Assembly (NCBI GenBank): GCA_017475785.1
Contig: JAFVEX010000183.1
Span: 1-35,505, forward strand
DNA: 35,505 bases
Source: Eubacterium sp.
GTDB lineage: Bacteria > Bacillota_A > Clostridia > Lachnospirales > Lachnospiraceae
Reading direction: 5' to 3'
This document shows positions 7,672-16,128 of this stretch, piece by piece. Below the pieces are notes generated by a model that was given only the letters and a program-made list of their open reading frames with translations, was not told the DNA's origin and did no database searches. Position numbers and translations under genes: made by a program. Numbering within the stretch: the first letter of the stretch is position 1; every line of letters begins with the position of its first letter.

Positions 7672-8017
7672 GTGTTAGGAAAGTACTCTTTTTCAGAGAG
7701 AGATAGGCAGACGCGCAAAAGAGCAGGTCAGCCGCCAGAGCGCGCGCTCTTTGGCAAGAGTGCCTGAACGGAATGATTTGACGATACAATTGTAGTTGAT
7801 TTAAGCGTTGGTTGCAACTTAGGTATTTTTTTTGTCAAGCCCTGCACTTCGGTCGTTTTTTTCTTCTGAATATGGTAACATATAGAGGACATGGCGGAAT
7901 CGCAGACAATGCCTGGACTTTTTGACGCGGCAGCCGGGAACAAATGGCAGGGAAAAAATTTCCGGAAGCAAAGTGGCGCCGGATGAGATCTGTGCTTCCC
8001 GCAGAGAGGACTACAGT
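7672..8017. other. Spacer before the deaminase-like gene
   Basis: No convincing gene. It begins with a copy of the AGGAAAGTACTC motif (7677-7697) also seen at 1089 and 3399. A GC-rich patch (7730-7755) and an A+T-rich part with long T runs (7828-7860) follow. A promoter probably lies around ATATGGTAACATAT (7868-7881), but no clear -35/-10 pair could be fixed. GAGAGGA at 8004-8010 is the ribosome binding site of the next gene. Confidence 0.4.
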
Positions 8018-10618
8018 ATGAGAGAATGGTTTCAGCGGTTTTATCTGGATAAGGAGAAGGACATGATCGTCGACCTCTACCTGGAGGGCGACGAGATGTC
8101 TTATGTGCTGAAGACGCCGAACCACGGAACCGGCAACCTGATCACGAATCTGGCCCGGCTCTGTGACCTGCCGGTCAGCCTGGACGCGCAGGGGCTTAAA
8201 ATCATCGAGGGAACGGTTCCGTGCTATGTCGACGGCTACAACCGGACGATCTATATTTTCCGTCTGGGAAACACGAAGGTTGCCAATATTTTTCCGGGCG
8301 GGACGGTGGAGATGAAGGCGTCCGTGCCGGCGATTTCCAAGACGCTGATGAGCCAGACGAAGGACTACCGGCTGGACATCAAAAAGACGATCGTCAAGAC
8401 GTTTATTCTGCAGAACTGCAAGTTCCGCACGGATCTGCACACGCACATGAACGCGAATCTGCGGCCGGACATTCTGATCGCGCTGGGGATCGCGCACCAG
8501 ATCCGCTATCCTCTGTATTATATAAAAAAGCTGAACCTCCGGTGCACGGCGGCTCAGCAGCAGGCGCTGGAACAGCGGCGGAAAATGACGGCCGCGAAGT
8601 TTTCGGATTCTGCCCTGACGGGAAAATATCTGATCAGAAAAATCGACGACAACACCTTCATCAACTTTGCGGAGCTGATTCTGGGGAATCCGGAGGACGC
8701 GGCATATAATATCGCGCGGATCCGCGCCTCACTCGCCGTGATGAAGGACGGACAGGCGGTTTTTACAAACCTGGAAAAGGTCTACCTGTACCGCTATGTT
8801 TTCACAAAAGGAGCGCCGTCGGCGGAGCAGACAGAGCTGACGGGGATTGACCGGATTCCGGACGCGGATATCGCCGGGTATGTCCGGCAGATGCTGGAGG
8901 ATCGGAAGAATCCTGCGTACCGGAACAATTCAATCTTCCAGGACAAGTTGCTCTGGATCGCCCGCAGCAGCCGGGCGCAGGGCGTGCGCTATCTGGAAAT
9001 TTCCGATACGACACTTGTAAAAAATCCGCAGGCAGCGGATCTTCTGGAGGAGATTCATCAGGTGATGCCCGCGATCGAGCAGGAGACGGGCGTCGTGATC
9101 CGGCTTCTGGCGGCCATCCGGCGGATTGCCCTGACAATTGTCCGGGAGAACGCGGCAGCGGGCGACTATTTCCGGGAGAATCTGCAGGTACTCGCCGCAG
9201 TGGCGGAGGATCCGTATGTGGCGGGCGCAGACATCATCGGTGAAGAGATCAATGATATTCGCGAGCTCGCGCCCGTGATCCGGGAAATTGTGCGGATCGC
9301 GGCGGCGGATCCGGGCTTTGTGGTGCGGATTCACGCCGGCGAAAACGACAGCCTGCGGGACAATGTCGCCAACAGCATCGCCTGTGTGCGGGACGCGCTG
9401 GAGGAAGGCCAGCCGATGCCGCGGATGCGGATCGGCCACGGGCTTTATACGGCAAACCTGAAGACGAAAAAGGGCAGAGACCTGATCCGCGCTCTGAATG
9501 AGAGCGGGGCGGTGCTGGAATTCCAGATCACGTCGAATGTGCGCCTGAACAATCTGAACTCCCTGGAGCAGCATCCGCTGCGCCAGTATCTTGCCGGCGG
9601 CGTCCGGTGCGTGCAGGGGACGGACGGCGGCGCGCTATATGGGACGGACTCGATCGACGAGCAGCTCTCGCTGGAAAAGCTGCTGAATCTCAGCAATCAA
9701 GAGCTGTACCGGATGCGGCAGTGCGAGGAAGCGGTCCTGCAGGACAGCCTGGCCGGTTTCCGCGGGAAGCAGGAAGCCTGGGATGAAAAAATTGCAGCGT
9801 GGGCAGCGCAGTCTGACGCGCGGCACACATCCGGCGGACAGGCATCTGAAGAAGACACGCATTCCGCAGGGCAGGAAGGACGCGCAGAGACGGAGCGCCG
9901 CATATCAAAGGAAAGCAGAGAAGCAGTTCCACCCGGCGCGATTGCGGCTTATTACCGGGAGAAAATCAACGCGCTGCGGTTCGAGAGCAATGTTTCCTTT
10001 ATCGATAAAAGCAAGCTGGTCGCCCAGAAGGTGCTGGCAGACCGCATAGAGGAAATGCCTCAGGAGGGTCTGCCGGTCGTGGTGGTCGGCGGCAGCTTTA
10101 ACAATGACCGCCGCACGACGGTTGTGCGGGACTATGGAAGGCACCTGATCGACGAGCTGCTGAAAGCATCCGACCCCGGAAAGGTGTACTTTGTGGTCGG
10201 ACACAGGCTGCGCGGCTATGAGCGATATCTGGTCGAGCAGAACCGGGAGCAGTATCAGGGAAAATTCCGCGTATATGCCATGATTCCGACGATGATCACC
10301 CGCGCGGAGGAGCGGAAGCTGCGCAGGAGCGGCGTATCCGTGCGGATCTCGATCGAGCCCTCCGCAATGGGACTGTACAAGAGCATCGCCTACGAGGTAT
10401 TTAAGAGAAGACGTTCCGTGCTGCTGGCGCTGGACGGCAACAGCGCCGGGGCGAATATGATCCAGGAGGCAAAAAACGCCAAGTATCCGTGCCGGCGTTA
10501 CGTCAGCACGCAGTCACGCATCCTTCGGACGAAGGCAGAGTCGCTGGAAGGGTATGTGACGGTCTTCTCGAAGGAGACAGAGGTATTGCCGAAGATACTG
10601 GAGGATTTGAGGGATTAG
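8018..10618 (+). CDS. Multidomain adenosine-deaminase-like protein
   Basis: Predicted cytoplasmic protein of 866 residues, more than twice the usual 330-350 of adenosine deaminases. Deaminase landmarks: HTH (H141, H143), HAGE (H439, E442), GHG (H474), TSNV (505-508) and GTDGG with D536. The canonical paired Asp is replaced by Asp-Gly, so activity or substrate may differ. Residues 1-130 form an unassigned N-terminal domain. Residues 598-640 are a hydrophilic, disordered-looking linker. Residues about 685-850 (VVVVGGSFNNDRR, VYFVVGHR, SVLLALDGNSAG) look like a Rossmann-type nucleotide-binding domain, possibly SLOG-like. ATG 8018 follows AGAGAGGA; an in-frame TTG at 7922 has no better support. 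The gene is monocistronic, between a terminator and a foldback element. Defence or nucleotide signalling is possible but unproven. Confidence 0.75.
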   Translation: MREWFQRFYLDKEKDMIVDLYLEGDEMSYVLKTPNHGTGNLITNLARLCDLPVSLDAQGLKIIEGTVPCYVDGYNRTIYIFRLGNTKVANIFPGGTVEMKASVPAISKTLMSQTKDYRLDIKKTIVKTFILQNCKFRTDLHTHMNANLRPDILIALGIAHQIRYPLYYIKKLNLRCTAAQQQALEQRRKMTAAKFSDSALTGKYLIRKIDDNTFINFAELILGNPEDAAYNIARIRASLAVMKDGQAVFTNLEKVYLYRYVFTKGAPSAEQTELTGIDRIPDADIAGYVRQMLEDRKNPAYRNNSIFQDKLLWIARSSRAQGVRYLEISDTTLVKNPQAADLLEEIHQVMPAIEQETGVVIRLLAAIRRIALTIVRENAAAGDYFRENLQVLAAVAEDPYVAGADIIGEEINDIRELAPVIREIVRIAAADPGFVVRIHAGENDSLRDNVANSIACVRDALEEGQPMPRMRIGHGLYTANLKTKKGRDLIRALNESGAVLEFQITSNVRLNNLNSLEQHPLRQYLAGGVRCVQGTDGGALYGTDSIDEQLSLEKLLNLSNQELYRMRQCEEAVLQDSLAGFRGKQEAWDEKIAAWAAQSDARHTSGGQASEEDTHSAGQEGRAETERRISKESREAVPPGAIAAYYREKINALRFESNVSFIDKSKLVAQKVLADRIEEMPQEGLPVVVVGGSFNNDRRTTVVRDYGRHLIDELLKASDPGKVYFVVGHRLRGYERYLVEQNREQYQGKFRVYAMIPTMITRAEERKLRRSGVSVRISIEPSAMGLYKSIAYEVFKRRRSVLLALDGNSAGANMIQEAKNAKYPCRRYVSTQSRILRTKAESLEGYVTVFSKETEVLPKILEDLRD

Positions 10619-10641
10619 ATACGGTGAAGTGTGCCGAAGCC

Positions 10642-10969
10642 GGATGTTTGTCTGGCAGACATCTGCAGACATCTTATAGGAAACGAACAAAATGCTTGCT
10701 TTTTGATCGTTTCCTGCGCCGGATTTGCGCCGCGCCAAGCGGCATATTTCCGCTGCAAATCCGTGCGCATCCCTGCGGAGCGTTTATAGTAAACGCAAAC
10801 ACTAATTGCGTTTACTATAGTATTTCTTATTGCTGTGAAATCTATGGAATCGAGAAAAACCATACTGTCTGAGCCCTGGCGAGTTTATGGTTTTTCTCGA
10901 TGCCTCTCCATAGAGTTCGCAGCAATCTAGAAATCCTTGATGTCGAAGCCGTCTGACAGACAAACATCC
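10642..10969. mobile_element. Foldback (MITE-like) element with nested inverted repeats
   Basis: The ends GGATGTTTGTCTGGCAGAC (10642-10660) and GTCTGACAGACAAACATCC (10951-10969) are inverted repeats matching at 18 of 19 bases. Inside are four further hairpins: 10678-10715 (AGGAAACGA/TCGTTTCCT); 10721-10762 (GGATTTGC/GCAAATCC); 10785-10819, a perfect 14-base stem with a 7-base loop; and 10829-10926, whose arms pair as ATTGCTG, TCTATGGA and a perfect 16-base block (10849-10864 with 10886-10901). No coding potential and no obvious target duplication. Part of it (about 10738-10795) recurs inverted at 18291-18345. It could be a non-autonomous transposon or a structured RNA. Confidence 0.7.
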
Positions 10970-11001
10970 GTCTCAGACACAACAAACAGGAAGAAGGAGT
11001 A

Positions 11002-12318
11002 ATGGTGAAAAATAAAGGGTTTATTGTAGGAATTATTGTGATTGTCGCGCTGATTGCGGCAATTGGGACGATTGGGCACAGCAGGCGCACCCACAGCCCG
11101 GACGGGCTGTCGGAGACTTCCGCTTCTGCCAGCCAGAGCGCGGACGCGCAGGCGGGCGAGGAGGTCGTTGTGTCCGGCTCCGGAGATGCCGATGGAGCGG
11201 CAGCGGATGCTGCGGGCGGAACCGGGGGCACTGCCGGCGCAGCCGGAGCTTCAGCGGACGTCGGAAGCGGCGCGGCAGACAGCACCGGCACGGGCGCGGC
11301 AGGAGGCGCAGGCGGAAGCGGCAAGGCAGGAGCCGCTGGCCGTGGAACGGCCGGGAACGCGCAGGGAGAGAACTCGGAATCCGGAATCGAGATCGAGGTG
11401 CAGACAAGGCCGCAGAAAGAGCCGGTTTTCTGGAATGAAGACGACTGGGAGTTCGCGGAAGAATCTGAAATTCATACAGACAATGTCACGCTCTACCACG
11501 CAGACGCGGCGGACAGCAACGGCATCACGGTCGCGGTAAATGCCGGCCACGGCTGCTCCGGCGGAGAGTCGAAGCAGACGAAGTGTCATCCGGACGGCAG
11601 CGCGAAGGTCACCGGCGGAAGCACGTCTGCCGGCGCGGTCACGGCGACGGCCATCAACGGCGGCTGCACTTTGTCGGACGGCACACGAGAGGCGGACGCA
11701 GTGCTGGATCTCGCGATCCATGTAAAAGAGGTTCTGCTGGAAAAGGGGTTTGACGTCTTGATGATCCGGGAAAATGATGACACTCAGCTGGACAACATCG
11801 CCCGGACCGTTTTTGCCAACAACAACGCGAACTGCCACATCTCCCTGCACTACGACTCAACCGACAGCAACAAGGGCTTCTTTTACATCGGCGTGCCTGA
11901 GGTCAGCTCCTACAGAGACAACATGTACCCGGTCTCGGAGAACTGGGAGCGTCACGAGGCGCTTGGCGAGGCGATTGTGGAGGGCGTGCAGCAGGCAGGT
12001 ATCGGGATTTACGGCAGCGGCAGGATGGCGCTGGATTTGACGCAGACTTCCTACTCGACGGTTCCGTCGGTCGACGTAGAGGTGGGAGACAAGGCGTCCG
12101 ATCATTCACCAGCCAGACATGCGGAGCTTGCGGAAGGCATATCGAAGGGAATCGAGCTGTATTTTGAGAGGCACCCGGAGGATGCAGAACCCGTCCGTGT
12201 GGAAGGGGCAAAAACAGCTGCTTCGGGAGACGCAGAGACGCAAGTTTCCGGACAGATGGAGAGTGGCATGGAGACGCAAGTTTCCGGGCAGGCCGGGGGC
12301 GATGCGGAGACAGAATAG
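11002..12318 (+). CDS. N-acetylmuramoyl-L-alanine amidase, membrane anchored
   Basis: Cell-wall hydrolase of 438 residues that should cleave the lactyl-amide bond between muramic acid and the stem peptide. A single N-terminal membrane segment (6-25) with no lipobox anchors it outside the membrane. Residues 33-130 are an Ala/Gly/Ser-rich spacer. The Amidase_3 domain (about 174-390) shows zinc ligands H183 (NAGHG), E230 (READAVLD) and H283 (ISLHYDS), plus catalytic E360 (VDVEVGD). The last 45 residues are hydrophilic, with two copies of a METQVSGQ-like motif. AGGAAGAAGGAG precedes ATG 11002. It stands alone between the foldback element and the sucrose promoter. Confidence 0.88.
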   Translation: MVKNKGFIVGIIVIVALIAAIGTIGHSRRTHSPDGLSETSASASQSADAQAGEEVVVSGSGDADGAAADAAGGTGGTAGAAGASADVGSGAADSTGTGAAGGAGGSGKAGAAGRGTAGNAQGENSESGIEIEVQTRPQKEPVFWNEDDWEFAEESEIHTDNVTLYHADAADSNGITVAVNAGHGCSGGESKQTKCHPDGSAKVTGGSTSAGAVTATAINGGCTLSDGTREADAVLDLAIHVKEVLLEKGFDVLMIRENDDTQLDNIARTVFANNNANCHISLHYDSTDSNKGFFYIGVPEVSSYRDNMYPVSENWERHEALGEAIVEGVQQAGIGIYGSGRMALDLTQTSYSTVPSVDVEVGDKASDHSPARHAELAEGISKGIELYFERHPEDAEPVRVEGAKTAASGDAETQVSGQMESGMETQVSGQAGGDAETE

Positions 12319-12541
12319 CAGAAAATTGTTTGAACGCGAGCCGGCTGCCTAGTGTTCCACGGGATAATCTCTTCATAAATGCGAACCTGGACACAGGCAA
12401 TACCCCTGCGGGCACCCCTCCCAGGACCGGCCGCAGTATCATTATAGAAAAAGATCTGTGCCGGCGCAAGTGCGTTCGTACATATATCACACATAATAAT
12501 TGTACATTTATATGAAAATTGTGCACATTGGCTGTCTGTTG
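12319..12541. other. Spacer between amidase gene and sucrose operon
   Basis: No gene supported. The part nearest the amidase is GC-rich and has no clear terminator. Near the promoter, AATTGTGCACATT (12517-12529) is a GTGCAC-centred partial palindrome just upstream of the -35 box. Its place and shape would suit a LacI-type sucrose repressor operator, but no such repressor gene is in the window. Confidence 0.3.
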
Positions 12542-12592
12542 TTTACAGGCAGTCTGTTTTTTTGTATAATATTCTGGAGCGTATTTTCCAGA
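12542..12592 (+). promoter_or_regulatory. Promoter of the sucrose operon
   Basis: TTTACA (12542-12547) and TATAAT (12565-12570) are separated by exactly 17 bases, a near-consensus vegetative promoter. The -35 box lies within a CTGTCTG/CAGGCAG inverted pair. TTCTGGA/TCCAGAA forms a small hairpin (12572-12592) at the expected transcript start. These symmetric sequences are candidate repressor sites. I saw no LicT/SacY-type antiterminator sequence in the 140-base leader. Confidence 0.75.
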
Positions 12593-12736
12593 AGGCCTGA
12601 GATGTTTATGCAGGAGTGACAGTCTGCAGATACGCAAGGAACCCGTCGGAGCCGGTTTCTGCACAGTGAGCAGAGAGGTGTAAAAACCGGCAAAAAGCCA
12701 TCTTTTATGATGGAAGGTATTTGAGGGAGGAGACGT

Positions 12737-14707
12737 ATGGATTATAAGCAGACAGCACAAGAGGTATTGAATCACGTTGGCGGTCCGGGCAATGTCATCT
12801 CAGCGGCGCATTGTGCGACCAGGCTGCGCCTTGTCATCGCGGACAACAGCAAGCTGGACAAGGCAGCCGTAGAGGATGTCGACGGCGTAAAGGGATGTTT
12901 TGAGGCATCCGGACAGATTCAGGTCATCATCGGAACCGGAACAGTCAACAAGGTTTACGATGAATTCATCAAGCTCGCCGGCGTGGCCGAGGGCTCCAAG
13001 GACGATGTCAAGCAGGCGGCGGCTTCCAAGCAGAACCCGTTCTTCCGCGCGATCAAGACACTCGGCGATATTTTCGTCCCGATCATTCCGGCAATCGTAG
13101 CCAGCGGTCTTCTGAACGGACTTCTGGGCGGCCTTTCCCGCGTGTGGCCGGGCATGGCGAACAGCAGTATCTATGAAATCATCAATCTGTTCGCGGGCGC
13201 GGCGCTGACAATGCTGCCGATCCTGATCGCGATCAGCGCGGCGAAGAAATTCGGCGGAAACCAGTTCCTGGCGGCGGTTATCGGCTTTATCATGATTCAT
13301 CCGTCGCTCGTCAACGCGTGGACGCAGTATATTGATGACGGAGCAGGAAACATGATCCTGAATCCGGCGATCAAGGAATTCTTCCACATCGGCGGATACA
13401 GCGTCACGAACGTCGGCTATCAGGGGCACGTCATCCCTGTCATTATTGCCATTCTCTTTATGAGCTGGCTGGAGAAAAAACTGCACAAGGTTGTGCCGGA
13501 GATGATCGACCTCTTCGTCACACCACTCGTTACCGTCCTTGTCACAGGACTTCTGACCATTGCTATTATCGGACCGATCTTCTCGACAATTGAGGGATGG
13601 ATCCTGACAGGAGCAACGACGCTGATCGGCCTGCCGTTCGGAATCGGAGGACTGCTCGTCGGCTTCCTGTACGCGTTTACCGTCGTCGCCGGCTTCCATC
13701 ATATGTATAACATGATCGAGGCGCAGATGCTCGGTTCCGCGGCGAAGCTGAACACATGGATGCCGGTCGCTACAGCCGCGAACGTCGCGCAGGGTGCCGC
13801 AGCTATGGCAGTCGCCTTCAAGACAAAGAACCCGAAGACAAAATCCATGGCGCTGCCGTCCTCGCTCTCCGCGTTCCTCGGCATCACAGAGCCTGCGATC
13901 TTCGGTGTTAACGTGCGTTACCGCAAGCCGTTTATCTCCGGCTGTATCGGCGGCGCGCTCGGCGGAATGGTCGCGACCATTTCCGGAATCGGGGCCACCG
14001 CGTATGGCGTCACAGGTCTGTTTGGCTTCCTGATTACGCCTGGATTCCTCGTCCAGTACGCACTGGTCATGCTGGTATCGTTTGCGGCAGCTTTCGCGAT
14101 TTCCTTCATTACCTATAAGGATCCGGCTGAAGAGCTGGAGCGTCTGGCCGCAAAGGCAGAGGATAAGACAACGACAGCTGCAGGCGAGGCAGTTACCGCC
14201 GGAGCAGGCGCTGCGGCAGGCGCGGCAGCAGAGGCGGTGGAAAAGGCTGCGGGCGAGCCGGTTTACGTCTACGCGCCGGCAAAGGGCAAAGCGATCCCGT
14301 CATCTGAGGTGCAGGATCCGACATTTGCGGCGGAAGCACTCGGCGCAGGCATGGCAATTATTCCGGAGGACGGCAAGATTTACGCGCCGTTCGACGGCTC
14401 ACTGGATCTGCTCTATGACACGAAGCACGCGCTTGGACTGACCTCCGAGGATGACGTGGAGCTTCTGATTCACGTAGGAATTGATACAGTTCAGCTCGAG
14501 GGCAAATACTTCACGGCACACGCGAACTCCGGCGACGAGGTCAAAAAGGGACAGCTTCTGCTGGAGGTAGATCTCGCGGGAATTCAGGCAGCCGGCTATA
14601 AGATCGACACGCCGATCATTGTCACCAACACGGATGACTACGCGGAAGTCAAGGCGATCAAGACCGGTCCGGTGGAGCCGGGAGAGGCCGTGATCGAGAT
14701 TCGATAA
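12737..14707 (+). CDS. scrA: Sucrose-type PTS transporter EIIBCA
   Basis: Membrane permease of 656 residues of the glucose/beta-glucoside/sucrose PTS class. It phosphorylates its sugar during uptake. EIIB is N-terminal with the phosphocysteine C26 in AAHCATRLRL. EIIC spans about 100-465 with about ten helices. An Ala/Glu-rich linker (about 470-505) leads to EIIA, which carries H564 (TKHALGL) and the phosphorylated H579 (ELLIHVGID). Because EIIA is fused, no separate EIIA is needed. Sucrose is inferred from the next two genes, a GH32 hydrolase and a fructokinase; trehalose or beta-glucosides are less likely in that setting. GGGAGGAG precedes ATG 12737 and the gene is first in the operon. Confidence 0.9.
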   Translation: MDYKQTAQEVLNHVGGPGNVISAAHCATRLRLVIADNSKLDKAAVEDVDGVKGCFEASGQIQVIIGTGTVNKVYDEFIKLAGVAEGSKDDVKQAAASKQNPFFRAIKTLGDIFVPIIPAIVASGLLNGLLGGLSRVWPGMANSSIYEIINLFAGAALTMLPILIAISAAKKFGGNQFLAAVIGFIMIHPSLVNAWTQYIDDGAGNMILNPAIKEFFHIGGYSVTNVGYQGHVIPVIIAILFMSWLEKKLHKVVPEMIDLFVTPLVTVLVTGLLTIAIIGPIFSTIEGWILTGATTLIGLPFGIGGLLVGFLYAFTVVAGFHHMYNMIEAQMLGSAAKLNTWMPVATAANVAQGAAAMAVAFKTKNPKTKSMALPSSLSAFLGITEPAIFGVNVRYRKPFISGCIGGALGGMVATISGIGATAYGVTGLFGFLITPGFLVQYALVMLVSFAAAFAISFITYKDPAEELERLAAKAEDKTTTAAGEAVTAGAGAAAGAAAEAVEKAAGEPVYVYAPAKGKAIPSSEVQDPTFAAEALGAGMAIIPEDGKIYAPFDGSLDLLYDTKHALGLTSEDDVELLIHVGIDTVQLEGKYFTAHANSGDEVKKGQLLLEVDLAGIQAAGYKIDTPIIVTNTDDYAEVKAIKTGPVEPGEAVIEIR

Positions 14708-14721
14708 CAGGAGAATTCATT

Positions 14722-16116
14722 ATGGCAAAAGATAACTGGCGTCTTGCTTATCATCTGATGCCCCCGGACGGCTGGCTGAACGATCCGAACGGACTGTGTC
14801 AGGCAGACGGCCGGTATCACGTATACTTCCAGTACGCGCCAAACACGCCTGCGCCCGACGGGCGCATGGCGCGCACCTGGGGGCACTACGCGGGGCCGGA
14901 TCTGATCAATCTGGAATTCGAGGGCGTCCCGTTCTGGCCGGAAGCGGCAGACCGCGACGGCTGTTATTCCGGGTGCGCGTTTGTGCGCGATGACGGGATC
15001 TGGCTGTACTACACCGGAAACATCAAGCTTGCCGGCGACTATGATTATATTCACGACGGCCGGGAAAGCAATACCATCCTCGTAAAGACGAAAGACGGAA
15101 AGACCTACGGTGAAAAGCAGGTGCTGTTTGGAACGAAGGACTATCCTGCGAACTGCACGCGCCACGTCCGCGACCCGAAGGTGTGGGAAAAGGACGGCGT
15201 CTGCTACATGGTGCAGGGCGCCCGGATGGACGACGACAGCGGCGCGGTGCTGGTTTATGAGAGCGACGATCTGCTCAGCTGGAAGCTGCTGAAGATTATC
15301 GCGACCGAAGAGCCTTTCGGCTATATGTGGGAGTGTCCGGATTATTTTGAGCTGGACGGCAAGAAGGTGCTCTCTATCTGCCCGCAGGGAATGGAGGCGG
15401 AACCTTACCGCTTCCAGAACAACCATCAGGCAGGCTACTTCTTTATGAACGGCGATCTGCGCGGAGAGCAGACGTTTTCGGAATTCACGGAGTGGGATTA
15501 CGGACACGATTTCTACGCGCCGCAGAGCTTTGTGGACGAGCAGGGGCGCCGCCTGTTTATCGGGTGGGCCGGCCTGCCGGACAAGCCGTACGGGAATCCG
15601 ACCGCCGCGCGCGGCTGGGAAAACTGCCTGACGGTTCCGCGTGTACTGAAGGTTGAAAACGGCGTCGTCACCCAGACGCCGGTGGAGGAGCTGAAGACAC
15701 TGCGCTTTGACGGGCAGCAGGTTCCCGCTGACGGGACGCTGCAGCTTCCGGATGGCGCCGGTGACATTGAGATTCGTTTTGCGGAGCCTGCAAGTGGCTG
15801 GAAGATCGCGGTTGGCGAGGGCGTTTCTCTGGCCTTTGCGGACGGTGTGCTGACGCTCGACATGACGGAGGCCGTCGGCTGCGGCCGTGGCGCGCGCCGC
15901 GTGAAAGTGGATGAGATCCGGGATCTGCGGCTTATGATTGACCGGTCGATGATCGAGTGCTACTGCAACGGAGGAGAAATCGTATTTGCCTCCAGATTTT
16001 ATCCGGAAGATTCTGACGGCACCTGGAACCGTTCCACAGTGGTACAGTTTGACTGCCCGGGCGCGGAGATTGCGGCGTGGCAGATGCGGCCGCTTCCGGT
16101 AAATGAGACCTGGTAA
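14722..16116 (+). CDS. scrB: Sucrose-6-phosphate hydrolase (GH32)
   Basis: Cytoplasmic invertase of 464 residues that splits sucrose-6-phosphate, delivered by the PTS permease, into glucose-6-phosphate and fructose. GH32 signatures are WLNDPNG with nucleophile D21, the RDP motif with transition-state stabiliser D151, and ECP with acid/base E204. The five-bladed propeller is followed by the C-terminal beta-sandwich (about 330-464). CAGGAG precedes ATG 14722, 14 bases after the transporter gene, so the two are cotranscribed. A long antisense open frame covers this gene; it is a composition artefact. Confidence 0.93.
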   Translation: MAKDNWRLAYHLMPPDGWLNDPNGLCQADGRYHVYFQYAPNTPAPDGRMARTWGHYAGPDLINLEFEGVPFWPEAADRDGCYSGCAFVRDDGIWLYYTGNIKLAGDYDYIHDGRESNTILVKTKDGKTYGEKQVLFGTKDYPANCTRHVRDPKVWEKDGVCYMVQGARMDDDSGAVLVYESDDLLSWKLLKIIATEEPFGYMWECPDYFELDGKKVLSICPQGMEAEPYRFQNNHQAGYFFMNGDLRGEQTFSEFTEWDYGHDFYAPQSFVDEQGRRLFIGWAGLPDKPYGNPTAARGWENCLTVPRVLKVENGVVTQTPVEELKTLRFDGQQVPADGTLQLPDGAGDIEIRFAEPASGWKIAVGEGVSLAFADGVLTLDMTEAVGCGRGARRVKVDEIRDLRLMIDRSMIECYCNGGEIVFASRFYPEDSDGTWNRSTVVQFDCPGAEIAAWQMRPLPVNETW

Positions 16117-16128
16117 TGGGGGAAGATT

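Noticed and set aside
12571..12736. LicT/SacY-type antiterminator site in the sucrose leader
   Set aside because: No sequence like the conserved RAT element and no overlapping terminator with a T-run in the leader.
12800..13702. Minus-strand open frame of 300 codons opposite scrA
   Set aside because: Shadow of the EIIC coding region; the Asp/Arg/Gln-rich translation has no protein-like pattern and no ribosome binding site.
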